24,157 bases of DNA from SZUA-265 sp966249405 (GCA_966249405.1 CBINDO010000101.1:1-24157); one strand, 5' to 3'; positions 1 through 7,748 are shown, counted from the stretch's first letter. The notes: generated by a model not told the origin, from the sequence alone. Made by a program: numbers and translations.

Positions 1-1097
1 ACAAGATCAAGCCGAAGAAGTTCGCGCAGACCGACATCGACGAGGTGATCATCGGTCACACCAACGAGGCGGAGTACAAGCGTCTGGTGAACAACGAGTT
101 CATGGAAGCTCTCCGCGATCGTACGATCAAGATCGACATCCCTTACATCACGCGTTTGTCCGACGAGATCCGCATCTACGAGAAGGAGTTCAACTCGAAG
201 AAGGTAAAGGGCAAACACATCGCGCCGCACACCGCGGAGGTGGCTGCGATGTGGGCGGTCTTGACCCGGCTCGAGGAACCCAAGAAGCACAACCTGCAGC
301 TCATCCAGAAGATGAAGCTGTACGACGGCAAGGCGCTGCCGGGGTACTCGCAAGACACGGTCAAAGAGCTGCGCAAAGAGACGAAACAAGAGGGCATGGC
401 CGGGATCAGCCCGCGCTACGTCCAGGACAAGATCTCGAACGCGCTCGTCAGCGACGTGGCCGAAGGCACGATCAATCCCTTCATGGTTCTGAACGAGCTC
501 GAGAAGGGCTTGGTGGGACACTCGTTGATCACGGCCGAAGATCAGCGCAAGCGCTACCAAGAGTTGATCGGCGTCGTGAAGGCCGAATACGACGAGATCG
601 TCAAGAACGAGGTTCAACGCGCGATCAGCGCCGACGAAGAAGCCATCGGCAAGTTGGCGGCGAACTACATCGACAACATCAAGGCCTACACGCTCAAAGA
701 GAAGCTCAAGAACCGCTACACCGGCCAAGACGAAGCACCGGACGAGCGCTTGATGCGCTCGATCGAAGAGAAGATCGAGATCCCGGAGAACCGCAAAGAC
801 GACTTCCGCCGCGAGATCATGAACTTCATCGGTGCCAAGGCGATCGAAGGCAAGAAGTTCGATTGGCAGTCCAACGACCGCCTGCGTCGCGCCCTCGAGC
901 TGAAGTTGTTCGAAGATCAGAAGGACAGCATCAAGCTCAAGACCCTGGTCTCAGCGGTCGTGGACAAAGAGACTCAGGAGAAGATCGACATCATCAAGAG
1001 CCGCCTCATCCGCTACTTCGGTTACAACGAAGTCAGCGCCACGGACGTGCTCAACTACGTCGCGTCGATCTTCGCGCGTGGTGATGCCAAGGGCTGA
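1..1097 (+). CDS. prkA: PrkA-family serine protein kinase, C-terminal part (5' end outside window)
   Basis: The reading frame is open from base 3 to a TGA at 1095-1097, giving about 364 residues. An internal GTG at 45 is not the real start because the frame continues upstream with sensible protein. The sequence is highly charged and helical and matches the C-terminal half of PrkA (YeaG-type) serine kinases. It shows the conserved stretches around RLSDEIRIYEKEF, GMAGISPRYVQDKISNAL, INPFMVLNELE and a terminal FGYNEVSATDVLNYVASIFAR. PrkA proteins are usually about 630-690 residues, so the AAA-like nucleotide-binding half lies outside the window. Family members are cytosolic kinases linked to stress, starvation and sporulation, often encoded with YhbH/YeaH and SpoVR. 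Neither partner lies downstream, and a terminator follows at once, so this is the last gene of its transcript. Confidence 0.9.
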   Translation, partial: KIKPKKFAQTDIDEVIIGHTNEAEYKRLVNNEFMEALRDRTIKIDIPYITRLSDEIRIYEKEFNSKKVKGKHIAPHTAEVAAMWAVLTRLEEPKKHNLQLIQKMKLYDGKALPGYSQDTVKELRKETKQEGMAGISPRYVQDKISNALVSDVAEGTINPFMVLNELEKGLVGHSLITAEDQRKRYQELIGVVKAEYDEIVKNEVQRAISADEEAIGKLAANYIDNIKAYTLKEKLKNRYTGQDEAPDERLMRSIEEKIEIPENRKDDFRREIMNFIGAKAIEGKKFDWQSNDRLRRALELKLFEDQKDSIKLKTLVSAVVDKETQEKIDIIKSRLIRYFGYNEVSATDVLNYVASIFARGDAKG

Positions 1098-1136
1098 CGC
1101 GCCTACGCCCTGAGGCGTAACGCTGGTTGGACCACG

Positions 1137-1172
1137 AGAGGGGGTGCCGTTAGGCTCCCCCTCTTTGATTTT
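1137..1172 (+). terminator. Rho-independent terminator of prkA
   Basis: AGAGGGGG (1137-1144) pairs perfectly with CCCCCTCT (1157-1164). An inner GCC/GGC stem (1146-1148 with 1153-1155) closes a GTTA tetraloop. The hairpin is followed by a T-rich run (TTTGATTTT). It begins 40 bp after the prkA stop codon. Confidence 0.9.
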
Positions 1173-1343
1173 CGAGCCTTCGAGATACGGGAGCCGCCGT
1201 CTTTCCGCCGCTCAGCCGTTCCGTGCGACAGCCAAACGTGCGCGTTCGACGGAAGCCGCCGCAGGAGCGGTTTCCGTGAGACGAGTGGCGCAAACCCTGC
1301 TTGCCTGGTACAATGTAGGCCAAAGCATCAAACGGGGGTTACC

Positions 1344-1946
1344 GTGTGGCTCATTGCGTGTTTGGTAGGTGGCGTTTTGTTTGCCGAGGTCTACGGCTAC
1401 TGGCTGCACCGACTCATGCACAGCGATCGCATCGCCTTCATGAGCCGCAACCACATGATCCACCATTTGAGGCTGTACGGGCCGCGCATGAAGCAGCGGC
1501 CGGAAGCGGGTTACCGTTACGCCGTGGCCGGGCGCGCCAATCTCGGGGGCATTGGGATGGAGTGGCTGGTGCCGATAGGGGTGACGATCGCCGCGATCTT
1601 GGTGACGTTCCGCGTCTTGGGCGGCAGCTGGTTGCAGGCTGCGACCTTTCTCGGTTCGGCGTTGTTGTATTCGTACTTCCTGTTCTGGCTCCTGCACAAC
1701 GCGATGCACCAGCGTGAGACGTGGATGTTGCGCCAAGCGTGGCTCGAGCCCTGGTTCCTCGCTGCGCGACGACGTCACGACATCCACCACGTGCGTTTGA
1801 ACGCCGAAGGCCAGCTCTACGCGAACTTCGGTATCGGATTTGGTGGGATGGACCGCATCTTTGGAACGCGGTACGCGCAGGCCACCCGTGTCGAAGACGC
1901 GGCGCTCGAGCGCGCCCACGAGCGTTACCGCGAGATCCTGCAGTGA
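1344..1946 (+). CDS. Fatty acid hydroxylase / sterol desaturase superfamily membrane enzyme
   Basis: A 200-residue protein starting at GTG 1344, with a purine-rich GGGGG about 6 bases upstream. The di-iron histidine signature of the fatty acid hydroxylase superfamily is present: H22-x3-H26, H37-x2-H40-H41, H118-x3-H122 and H145-x2-H148-H149. Hydrophobic segments at about 2-18, 73-92 and 99-117 suggest an integral membrane enzyme with the histidines facing one side. Known relatives hydroxylate or desaturate lipids, sterols or carotenoids using O2. The exact substrate cannot be read from sequence. At 200 residues it is close to the shorter members, such as beta-carotene hydroxylase-like or small fatty acid hydroxylases. 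It sits alone after the prkA terminator and converges on the protease gene with only a 12-bp gap. Confidence 0.85.
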   Translation: MWLIACLVGGVLFAEVYGYWLHRLMHSDRIAFMSRNHMIHHLRLYGPRMKQRPEAGYRYAVAGRANLGGIGMEWLVPIGVTIAAILVTFRVLGGSWLQAATFLGSALLYSYFLFWLLHNAMHQRETWMLRQAWLEPWFLAARRRHDIHHVRLNAEGQLYANFGIGFGGMDRIFGTRYAQATRVEDAALERAHERYREILQ

Positions 1947-1958
1947 CAGGTGTGGGAC

Positions 1959-3068
1959 TTAGAGCAGACGCGCGTGGCGCAACGGCCGCCTGAGCCTGAG
2001 GCCTAGCGCCACCAGCCCGAACAACGCCATCAACGGCGCATGCACGCGCGTCGTGCCCGGGCTGACCGAGCACGTCTCGGAAGCCAACGTAGTAGTGGGC
2101 TCACTCGGGTCCGGGGTGGCGTCTCCGGTTTCCCCCTGGGGTGGCCCGGCGTCCTCTTCGGGCGTCTCGGTGCTCACCGCGGGCGCGCTGGCGACCGGTG
2201 GTTGTTCACCTCCTGCCCACACGGGGAGCGGCGCCCCTAACGTGCGGTTCGCCTGTTCGGCCGCCGCCACGAGCAAGGCTTCGAAGGCGGGTACCCCGAC
2301 GTAAATGGGCGATTCGCAACCTTCGGCACCGCGAGACAACACGCCGATGACTTGGCCGTTGGCGTCCAGGGCTGGGCCGCCCGAGTCTCCCTTGCAGGCG
2401 CCTTCCGAACCAAGGAACTCTTGGGATGCAACCGTGTTGTCGGCGCACTGGTTGCTTTGGCCACAGGCTACGGACAGATCGCTCCTCGAATGGCGGATGC
2501 CGTATTGAGCCACGTTTTCGTCCGGATCGCTGCCACCGTACCCGACGGCGCTATACGTCTCACCACTCTGGATCATCGGTGAGAACCGAGGTTCGGCCGG
2601 GACGGCCACGAACGCTGGTACGGGCTCGGTCAACAACACCACGGCGATGTCGTAACCACACGTCAGGTCCGAGTCCGAACTCACGAGCACCGAGTGCGCG
2701 TCGAACCAGCGACTCGCGAGCGTCGGCTCCACGTCGTTGGAGAACTTCAGCTCACTGGGAGCCACGGTTGGACCGAAACGGTCCGTCGCGCAGTTGACGT
2801 TACCCTCCGGCGTCGGGGCCACGCAGTGCCTCGCCGTGAGCATGAGTTGTGGTGAGATCAGGGTCGCCGAGCACAACTCGTTGAACCCGGTGACCCTGGC
2901 CAATACGCGGAACACCTGTTTGGACTCGGCGTCGACCTCTCCGCCTTCGACCTTGGCAGAGACAACCCCCGTCTCCGAGACCGACCCGCCACTACATGCG
3001 AGCGCCGCCAGCGCGGGAAAGCTGCCCATGACGAGTCGCGCGAGCCGATGACGACGAAGCAATTGCAC
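1959..3068 (-). CDS. Secreted trypsin-like serine protease with MYXO-CTERM-like tail
   Basis: A 369-residue protein. The GTG start at 3068 is supported by a GAGGG ribosome site 5 bases upstream. The N-terminus has a basic n-region (RRHR), a hydrophobic core and a cysteine at about C25 (ALAC, an imperfect lipobox). A chymotrypsin-fold domain covers about 50-275. Catalytic His81 lies in LTARHC, Asp140 in CGYDIAVVLL and Ser229 in CKGDSGGPAL, and the full triad is intact. A Pro/Thr/Asp-rich linker (about 280-330) leads to C333, then a hydrophobic segment (344-357) and an Arg-rich end (RLRRPLR). That is the layout of the MYXO-CTERM sorting signal. The likely location is the cell surface or outer membrane. 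Its substrate is unknown. No other protease or inhibitor gene is adjacent. Confidence 0.9.
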   Translation of the reverse strand: MQLLRRHRLARLVMGSFPALAALACSGGSVSETGVVSAKVEGGEVDAESKQVFRVLARVTGFNELCSATLISPQLMLTARHCVAPTPEGNVNCATDRFGPTVAPSELKFSNDVEPTLASRWFDAHSVLVSSDSDLTCGYDIAVVLLTEPVPAFVAVPAEPRFSPMIQSGETYSAVGYGGSDPDENVAQYGIRHSRSDLSVACGQSNQCADNTVASQEFLGSEGACKGDSGGPALDANGQVIGVLSRGAEGCESPIYVGVPAFEALLVAAAEQANRTLGAPLPVWAGGEQPPVASAPAVSTETPEEDAGPPQGETGDATPDPSEPTTTLASETCSVSPGTTRVHAPLMALFGLVALGLRLRRPLRHARLL

Positions 3069-3361
3069 TGACCCTCAGTCTAGTTCAAACGGCGCGAGCG
3101 CCTAGGCTGCGCGGCGGGGCGAGACTTTGATTCCTTTGGCTTGGCACTCGGGACCCTCACTCCTAGACCCAGCCTCTCGGCAAATCTCCGGTGCGGGTGC
3201 ACCCCGGAGGGGCGGACTTCGTCCTCGGGCGCACCCCCGCGGCTTGTTGGAACCCCGACTGGTGACTACGCTTTCGTAGCTGGTTTGCTCGTTCGTGGTG
3301 GTCAGGGCGCGACGCCTGCCGCTACGTGTTTTAACCGTCCCAGTGTGCGCGAGTCCCCCTC
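3069..3361. other. Intergenic region between divergent protease and HmuY-like lipoprotein genes
   Basis: This 293-bp stretch has no credible coding frame and must hold the promoters of both flanking genes. A short dyad is visible: CTCCGG (3186-3191) against CCGGAG (3204-3209) with a 12-base loop. A smaller CTACG/CGTAG pair lies near 3267-3280. No clear sigma-70 or sigma-54 consensus was found; a TGGCAC near 3143 lacks the matching -12 GC. Confidence 0.4.
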
Positions 3362-4561
3362 ATGAAGCCTATCACGTGCCTGCTCGTCCTACCTGTCCTG
3401 GTCGCCGGCGCCGTCGGCTGTAGTGGGCAAGAGGATGCACTGGGTGGTGTGGGTGAGCAGGAGGGTGAACCCGACGCTGCTACGACTTCGGACGCGCAAG
3501 CGTCGAACTCGACCTCGTCCGATCCCGTGCTGACTACGGAGCCGCAGCCAGACGCGGCAGTTGCTTTGCCCGGCGAGGCGTTTGGGTTCGACCTCGCGGA
3601 GTCGGTCTTCGTCGAACTCAGTGGGCCAAGCGTCGTCACGGGCTCGAGCGCGGAACGACTCGATTGGGACCTACGGTTCGACGGTTATCTGGCGTTCACC
3701 AACGGCGGTGCTGCCGGGGTCGGCAAGGGAGCCGCGTTTGGGCCCTCCACGGAGCTCGATTTGCTGTTCGATACGATCCCCGACGTGCCGATGCGTGCCG
3801 ACCTCTCGGACGGTGCACTGGCGGGTTGGTTCTGGTTCTCGGACATCGGCGTCGTCAGTCGTTACCGCATCTACGGCATTCGCGACGCGGCCGACCGCAA
3901 CTTCAAGGTGCAAATCCTCGACTACTACGACGAGGTCGACGGACAGCGGGTCTCGGCCATGTACAGCATCCGGTACGCGGAGCTGACCGAAGGGCAGGAG
4001 GGGGAGGCCATCGAGCTTCGAGGCATCGACGCGACCGCGGGTGGGATCAGCGCGCCGGCCGATGCTCCCGCGGGCTGCGTAGACTTGACGCGCGGTGAGG
4101 TGCTGGCGCTCACCAAAGACCAATGGTCGTCCCGAGACGATTGGCATCTGTGTTTCCAGCGCACCGAGGTGTTCTTGAACGGGGGCCTGTCGGGGCCCGG
4201 TGACGTCAAGGCCGTCGATCTCGACGTCGACCCCGAGACGGGGGAAGACCCCGGGCTCAGCGACGCGGAGATGCTGCGCACCGCGGAGTCCGAACTCGAA
4301 CGCTTCGACGCGGTGACCCGAGACGACCTCGACGCGTCGTACCTCGGGTGGGACAAAGTCTATGAAGTGTTGCCGCGCATCGGTACGCGTTGGGTCATGG
4401 GGACCGCCGAAGCCCCGGAGCCGGTGCCCGGCACCTGGTTCGTGCGCGGCGCAGACGGGGAGAGTTACTTCGCGATCTACTTTACGGAGGTCACGCCGAG
4501 CACGCAAACCGAGCCGCCGCGCGTGCAGATGCAGGTCAAGCCGCTGCGGCCAATCGAGTGA
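3362..4561 (+). CDS. Lipoprotein with two tandem HmuY-like domains
   Basis: A 399-residue protein with a lipoprotein signal peptide; the lipobox A17-V18-G19-C20 follows a hydrophobic h-region. An acidic, Ser/Thr-rich linker spans about 21-75. Two related segments follow. The first has W102-D-L-R-F, then TNGG at 113-116, then a strand-rich part ending RYRIYGIRDAADRNFKVQI and LDYYD. The second has W261-H-L-C-F, then LNGG at 272-275 and SGPG, then a similar end (TWFVRGADGESYFAIYF). This pattern of Trp, NGG, an aromatic-rich strand and a D/G-containing strand fits the HmuY family of beta-sandwich surface lipoproteins, known in Bacteroidetes for haem binding. The only visible histidine is H262, so bis-His haem ligation is unlikely. 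The ligand is unknown. No strong ribosome site precedes the ATG. Confidence 0.7.
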   Translation: MKPITCLLVLPVLVAGAVGCSGQEDALGGVGEQEGEPDAATTSDAQASNSTSSDPVLTTEPQPDAAVALPGEAFGFDLAESVFVELSGPSVVTGSSAERLDWDLRFDGYLAFTNGGAAGVGKGAAFGPSTELDLLFDTIPDVPMRADLSDGALAGWFWFSDIGVVSRYRIYGIRDAADRNFKVQILDYYDEVDGQRVSAMYSIRYAELTEGQEGEAIELRGIDATAGGISAPADAPAGCVDLTRGEVLALTKDQWSSRDDWHLCFQRTEVFLNGGLSGPGDVKAVDLDVDPETGEDPGLSDAEMLRTAESELERFDAVTRDDLDASYLGWDKVYEVLPRIGTRWVMGTAEAPEPVPGTWFVRGADGESYFAIYFTEVTPSTQTEPPRVQMQVKPLRPIE

Positions 4562-4584
4562 CCGTTGGGCACATCCTAACCCCA

Positions 4585-4610
4585 GAGTTCGGTTCAGGTG
4601 AATCGAACTC
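4585..4610 (+). repeat. 26-bp near-perfect palindrome
   Basis: GAGTTCGGTTCA (4585-4596) is complementary to TGAATCGAACTC (4599-4610), with one G-T wobble and a 2-base centre. It begins 23 bp after the HmuY-like gene stop. No T-run follows, so it is a poor intrinsic terminator. Its outer arms, GAGTTCGG and CGAACTC, match the unit ends of the tandem array at 15798-16134. Confidence 0.7.
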
Positions 4611-4723
4611 GGCAATGTAGCAGTCCCACCGGCTGATAGTTTGCCGTCCAAGTAGCGATTCGAACGCCCTCACACCCGGCGCGGCGGCAATCGCGGTAAC
4701 GTCAACACAGCCGGACCGCGGGT

Positions 4724-4999
4724 TTAAGGCAATTCGCGCTTGAAACACGCGAAGATGCGAGTGGTTCCACCCTGCATGGCCGAGCTGAACGTCACGAGTT
4801 CCCAGCCCTCTGCTCCGAAATCGGGCCGCAGCTCCGCCCCATCGTCGAGCTCGCCCCACTTCAAATTGGCGCACCGGTGCTCGAAGCGTTTACCCAGGGC
4901 TTGTGCTCCTGCAGTGGGGACGATGAGCTCCTTACCCACGACGCCCGCCGCGCATCCCACCACGAGCGCCATCCCGATCAGACCGACTGCTTTCGTCAT
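4724..4999 (-). CDS. Small DUF4177-like protein with N-terminal signal or anchor
   Basis: A 91-residue protein. The frame is open upstream to 5140, but the added N-terminus is Arg/Pro-rich and unlike a protein start. ATG 4999 places a hydrophobic segment at the N-terminus (about residues 4-23, with V-V-G-C16 as a possible lipobox). The C-terminal 55 residues contain LRPDFGAEGWELVTF and end IFACFKREL. This is the usual DUF4177 ending: a GaeGWELV strand, then an FKR-type last strand. DUF4177 domains are small alpha/beta units of unknown function. No convincing Shine-Dalgarno is seen. The opposite strand also has an open frame (4740-5144), but it is Ser/Pro/Arg-rich without recognisable motifs. 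Confidence in the family is moderate. Confidence 0.65.
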   Translation of the reverse strand: MTKAVGLIGMALVVGCAAGVVGKELIVPTAGAQALGKRFEHRCANLKWGELDDGAELRPDFGAEGWELVTFSSAMQGGTTRIFACFKRELP

Positions 5000-5198
5000 G
5001 ATCGCTGATACAGCTCGGCTCGGGCGGCGCGGACAAGTATTCGTCGCTGAAAACCTTGCGCGCGAGCTCCACGCGACTCCCAGCGGCGGTCGCGTGCCCT
5101 GTGCTGCGGTGACGGGCCCCAACGAACGCGGGGCAGGCACCTAACGGCGTCAGCCCCGCTACAGGCAACGTCAGCGCCGTTGGACCGCTGGCGTGACG

Positions 5199-5222
5199 CA
5201 AGCGCAATTGGATGGGCGCTTG
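5199..5222. terminator. Hairpin downstream of the cNMP kinase gene
   Basis: CAAGCGC (5199-5205) pairs with GCGCTTG (5216-5222) across a 10-base loop. It lies 17 bp past the kinase stop. On the plus strand it is followed by a T-rich run; on the minus strand, the kinase's sense, no T-run follows. As a kinase terminator it is therefore only a candidate. Confidence 0.35.
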
Positions 5223-5238
5223 ATGTTGTTTTCTTGAG

Positions 5239-6636
5239 TCAACGGGACGGGATGCCCGAGTCGCGACGGATGCCGGAGGCGCGGATTTGCTGCTCGAGCA
5301 CCTTGAAACGGTGAGTGAGGGCGTGAACTAGCGCGCCGACCCAACTGTTGACGCCGAGACCTTCGGCGACCGTCTTCTTGTCCAACACGAGCAGAGTGAC
5401 TTGGTCGACGGCGCGGACCGTGGCGGCGCGCGGTTCGTCGAGGACGAGCGCGAGTTCACCGAACACCTCGCCCGGACCCATCGTCGCGAGCGTCTCTTCA
5501 CCGTTGCCGACGCCGCGGGTGGCTCGGCACTCGCCGCTCACGATCAGATACGCGCTGTCACCGATGTCGCCCTCGCGAATGATGACGGCCCCAGGTTCAT
5601 AGGTGCGGGTCGGCAAATGCAGGCCGCCGCCCAAGAAGTCTTTGACGTCCTTTTGGAGCTCGACGACCGTTTGGTAGCGGTCGGCGGGGTTGACGGCGAT
5701 GGCCTTGTCCACGATGTGACAAATGCGTTGTGGCGCCGCGATGCGTTGCGCGACGCCCAGTTTGGTCGCGACCAACTCGACGGGGATCGTCTTGCCCTCT
5801 TTGGCGCGCTCGATGATCTGGTCTTGGTTGCGGATGTCGCCGTAGGGTAAACGGCCCGTCAAGATCTCGTAGAGGATGGCGCCGAGACCAAATACGTCGC
5901 TGCGCTCGTCCATGTCTTTGGGGATGCCGCGGGCTTGTTCGGGCGACATGTACGGTGGCGTGCCGACCGGACCTTTGGCTTCCATTTGGCTCCGCGAGCC
6001 CGAGTAGGGACGGGACTTGGTGAGACGCGCCAAACCCCAGTCCATCACGTACACCTGACCGAAGTCGGCGATCATGATGTTCTCGGGCTTCAGGTCGCGG
6101 TGCACCACCCCGCGGTGGTGCGCGTACGCGACGGCGTCGCAACACTTGAGGAACACCTCGAGCCCCTCGCGCAGGCGTTCACTCGAGCCGACGGGCCGTG
6201 ACTTGTGACGCAGCCAGGTGTCCATCGGCACGCCCTGCACGAGCTTCATCGTGAAATACGGGACGCCGTTGTCGCCGATCGAGAGCTCGTGGACGGGCAC
6301 GATGTTCGGGTGCTCGAGTTGCCCGGTCATCTGGGCCTCCGCGATGAAGCCGTCGCGATACATCGGGACTTCGGCGAGGTTCTTGTCCAGGCGTTTGAGC
6401 GCCACGTGACGCAGCAAGTTGCGGTCGGTCGCCGGGTGAATGCGCCCCATGCCACCGCGGCCGAGCTCCGGATACAGGACCAGGTGGGCGGGCAGCGGGA
6501 TGCCTTCTTCTTCGATCTCCTCCGCAGACAGGTCGTGATCACCCGTCGCAGGGATGCGTTCGATCACGGTGACCGGACCAAGAGAGTCGTTGTCTTGCTC
6601 GTGTGAGGTGTTGGCGCCGGACGACGTTGGGCTCAT
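5239..6636 (-). CDS. Serine/threonine protein kinase with C-terminal cyclic-nucleotide-binding domain
   Basis: A 465-residue protein. The frame runs upstream to 6810, but ATG 6636 is preceded by GGAG at a good distance, and the protein-like sequence begins there. The kinase domain covers about 52-335: glycine loop G59-R-G-G-M-G64, Lys81 in VALK, Glu100, the catalytic HRDLKPEN (H179-N186), DWG (199-201) in place of DFG, and SPE (231-233). All catalytic residues are present. Residues about 342-450 form a cNMP-binding domain with EPGAVIIREGD, GDSAYLIVSG and a phosphate-binding cassette FGELALVLDEPRAATV. Glu394 and Arg403 are the expected ribose and phosphate contacts. There is no membrane segment, so it is probably cytosolic. 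It is divergent from the barrel/sigma-54 operon, 188 bp away. Cyclic nucleotide control of its activity is an inference from the architecture. Confidence 0.93.
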   Translation of the reverse strand: MSPTSSGANTSHEQDNDSLGPVTVIERIPATGDHDLSAEEIEEEGIPLPAHLVLYPELGRGGMGRIHPATDRNLLRHVALKRLDKNLAEVPMYRDGFIAEAQMTGQLEHPNIVPVHELSIGDNGVPYFTMKLVQGVPMDTWLRHKSRPVGSSERLREGLEVFLKCCDAVAYAHHRGVVHRDLKPENIMIADFGQVYVMDWGLARLTKSRPYSGSRSQMEAKGPVGTPPYMSPEQARGIPKDMDERSDVFGLGAILYEILTGRLPYGDIRNQDQIIERAKEGKTIPVELVATKLGVAQRIAAPQRICHIVDKAIAVNPADRYQTVVELQKDVKDFLGGGLHLPTRTYEPGAVIIREGDIGDSAYLIVSGECRATRGVGNGEETLATMGPGEVFGELALVLDEPRAATVRAVDQVTLLVLDKKTVAEGLGVNSWVGALVHALTHRFKVLEQQIRASGIRRDSGIPSR

Positions 6637-6752
6637 AGGGGCGGGGCTCCAGGTTTCGTCCCGCAGGCTACAAGGGATCGGGTCCTCGCCGGGGGCAAAA
6701 ATGGAGCGGGTGCGGATTTCGCGGTGCCCACCTTGCGGATTTTCTCGCACTC

Positions 6753-6790
6753 TGGCACACGCCTGGCACAACGCGTGCCGCGCTTGGCAC
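6753..6790 (+). promoter_or_regulatory. TGGCAC cluster, candidate sigma-54 promoter for the barrel operon
   Basis: TGGCAC occurs at 6753, 6764 and 6785. From 6753 the sequence TGGCACACGCCTGGCA fits the sigma-54 consensus TGGCACG-N4-TTGCW, with GG and GC at the correct 12-base spacing and two mismatches (positions 7 and 13). A second, weaker fit starts at 6764, with TGC at the -12 element. Predicted starts would lie near 6779 or 6790, giving a leader of about 35-46 bases before ATG 6825. The operon itself encodes a sigma-54 activator. Confidence 0.5.
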
Positions 6791-6824
6791 ATCGCCCCCG
6801 CTCTCCCCACGAAAGGTCCTGCCC

Positions 6825-7748
6825 ATGTTCAACACCCGTTCAACTTTTCCTGTGAGCACTCGATTGCGTCGTGGACGCCGCCGTTGGTGGGGGCTGGTGC
6901 CATTGGCCGTGTTGACCACGAGCTCCGTCGGGTTTGCTCAAGACGACGACTCGGCCGCAGAAGTCGACGCTGCCGAGGAATCACCGGTCGAAGAGGAGGC
7001 CACGACCGAAGGCGGCGCCGAGGCCAACGCGGAAGCGGATGCGCCGGTGCGGGAAGAGATCTCGTCGCCACCCGATAGCAAGGACCGGGGGAGCGGGATC
7101 TGGGAAGACCCCAAGCAGACGTATTACTTCGTCGGTGCGCGTTACCGGCTGCAGGTGATGCCGAAGTTCGTGCAGAATTGGTTCGCCGAAGGTGGTGAGA
7201 CGTTGACCGTTCACACGCCGGGCCTCGAGTTCGGGATCCGTCAGGATGGGTTCGAGTACAACATCTTCGGCATGCTCGGCATGTACGACATGACCAACGT
7301 GCCCTTCAAAGGCAAGAGCGACGTGGAGTTGGCGTGGGAGACGATCACGGCCAACTACAAGGTGTTGTTCTTGGGTTCAGACTTCATGTGGAGCACCCCC
7401 GAATTCGCGCAGGGGTTGTCGATGATCTATGGCGCCGGCATCGGTCTCGGCATCGTGTTTGGCGACATGCAGCGCACGCAGGCTTACCCGGATGGAAATG
7501 GCAGCTACATTCCGTGCGCAGGCACCTTCAACCCGGATCCGGCGTACTGCGACAACATCAACGACCACTACAACGGCTACGTCGAACCGACCTGGGCCGA
7601 CGGCGGTTCCAGTCCGGTGGTGTTCCCATGGATCGCAGGTCAGCTCGGGTTGCGCTACAAGGTGCACAAGAACTTCGTGGCAAGGCTCGAAGGCGGATAC
7701 GCGATCTCGAGCTTCTTCGTCGGGCTCGGCGCGGACTACGGTCTGTAA
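6825..7748 (+). CDS. Predicted outer-membrane beta-barrel protein
   Basis: A 307-residue protein. ATG 6825 has GAAAGG 8 bases upstream. An Arg-rich n-region (RLRRGRRR) and hydrophobic core end at VGFA-Q, predicting signal peptidase I cleavage after residue 38. Residues 39-85 form an acidic, Ala/Glu-rich linker. The rest alternates aromatic and glycine-rich strands (for example YYFVGARYRLQVMP, LEFGIRQDGFEYNIFGMLGMY, YGAGIGLGIVFGDM, QLGLRYKV, ARLEGGY) and ends SSFFVGLGADYGL. This is barrel-like, though the last residue is Leu, not Phe. Two cysteines (C231 and C242) could form a disulfide in a loop between late strands. No specific family was recognised. It lies 42 bp ahead of the giant sigma-54 activator, so the two are probably co-transcribed. 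Confidence 0.75.
   Translation: MFNTRSTFPVSTRLRRGRRRWWGLVPLAVLTTSSVGFAQDDDSAAEVDAAEESPVEEEATTEGGAEANAEADAPVREEISSPPDSKDRGSGIWEDPKQTYYFVGARYRLQVMPKFVQNWFAEGGETLTVHTPGLEFGIRQDGFEYNIFGMLGMYDMTNVPFKGKSDVELAWETITANYKVLFLGSDFMWSTPEFAQGLSMIYGAGIGLGIVFGDMQRTQAYPDGNGSYIPCAGTFNPDPAYCDNINDHYNGYVEPTWADGGSSPVVFPWIAGQLGLRYKVHKNFVARLEGGYAISSFFVGLGADYGL

Noticed and set aside
3143..3160. Sigma-54 promoter before the HmuY-like gene
   Set aside because: TGGCAC is present, but the -12 GC is missing at the required spacing and the site is over 200 bp from the start codon.
3671..4651. 326-residue minus-strand ORF
   Set aside because: Antisense to the HmuY-like lipoprotein gene, with no signal, domain or plausible start.
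4580..4690. tRNA or tRNA fragment on the minus strand
   Set aside because: GTTCGATTC- and GTTCGAATC-like strings resemble T-loops, but no acceptor stem, D-arm or anticodon arm can be formed around them; one string is part of the palindrome.
4740..5144. 134-residue plus-strand ORF opposite the DUF4177-like gene
   Set aside because: Low-complexity Ser/Pro/Arg composition without a domain; the minus strand has a recognisable family ending and a hydrophobic N-terminus.
6721..6745. Sigma-54 promoter for the cNMP kinase on the minus strand
   Set aside because: TGGGCACC on the minus strand has its nearest GC three bases too far for a -24/-12 pair.
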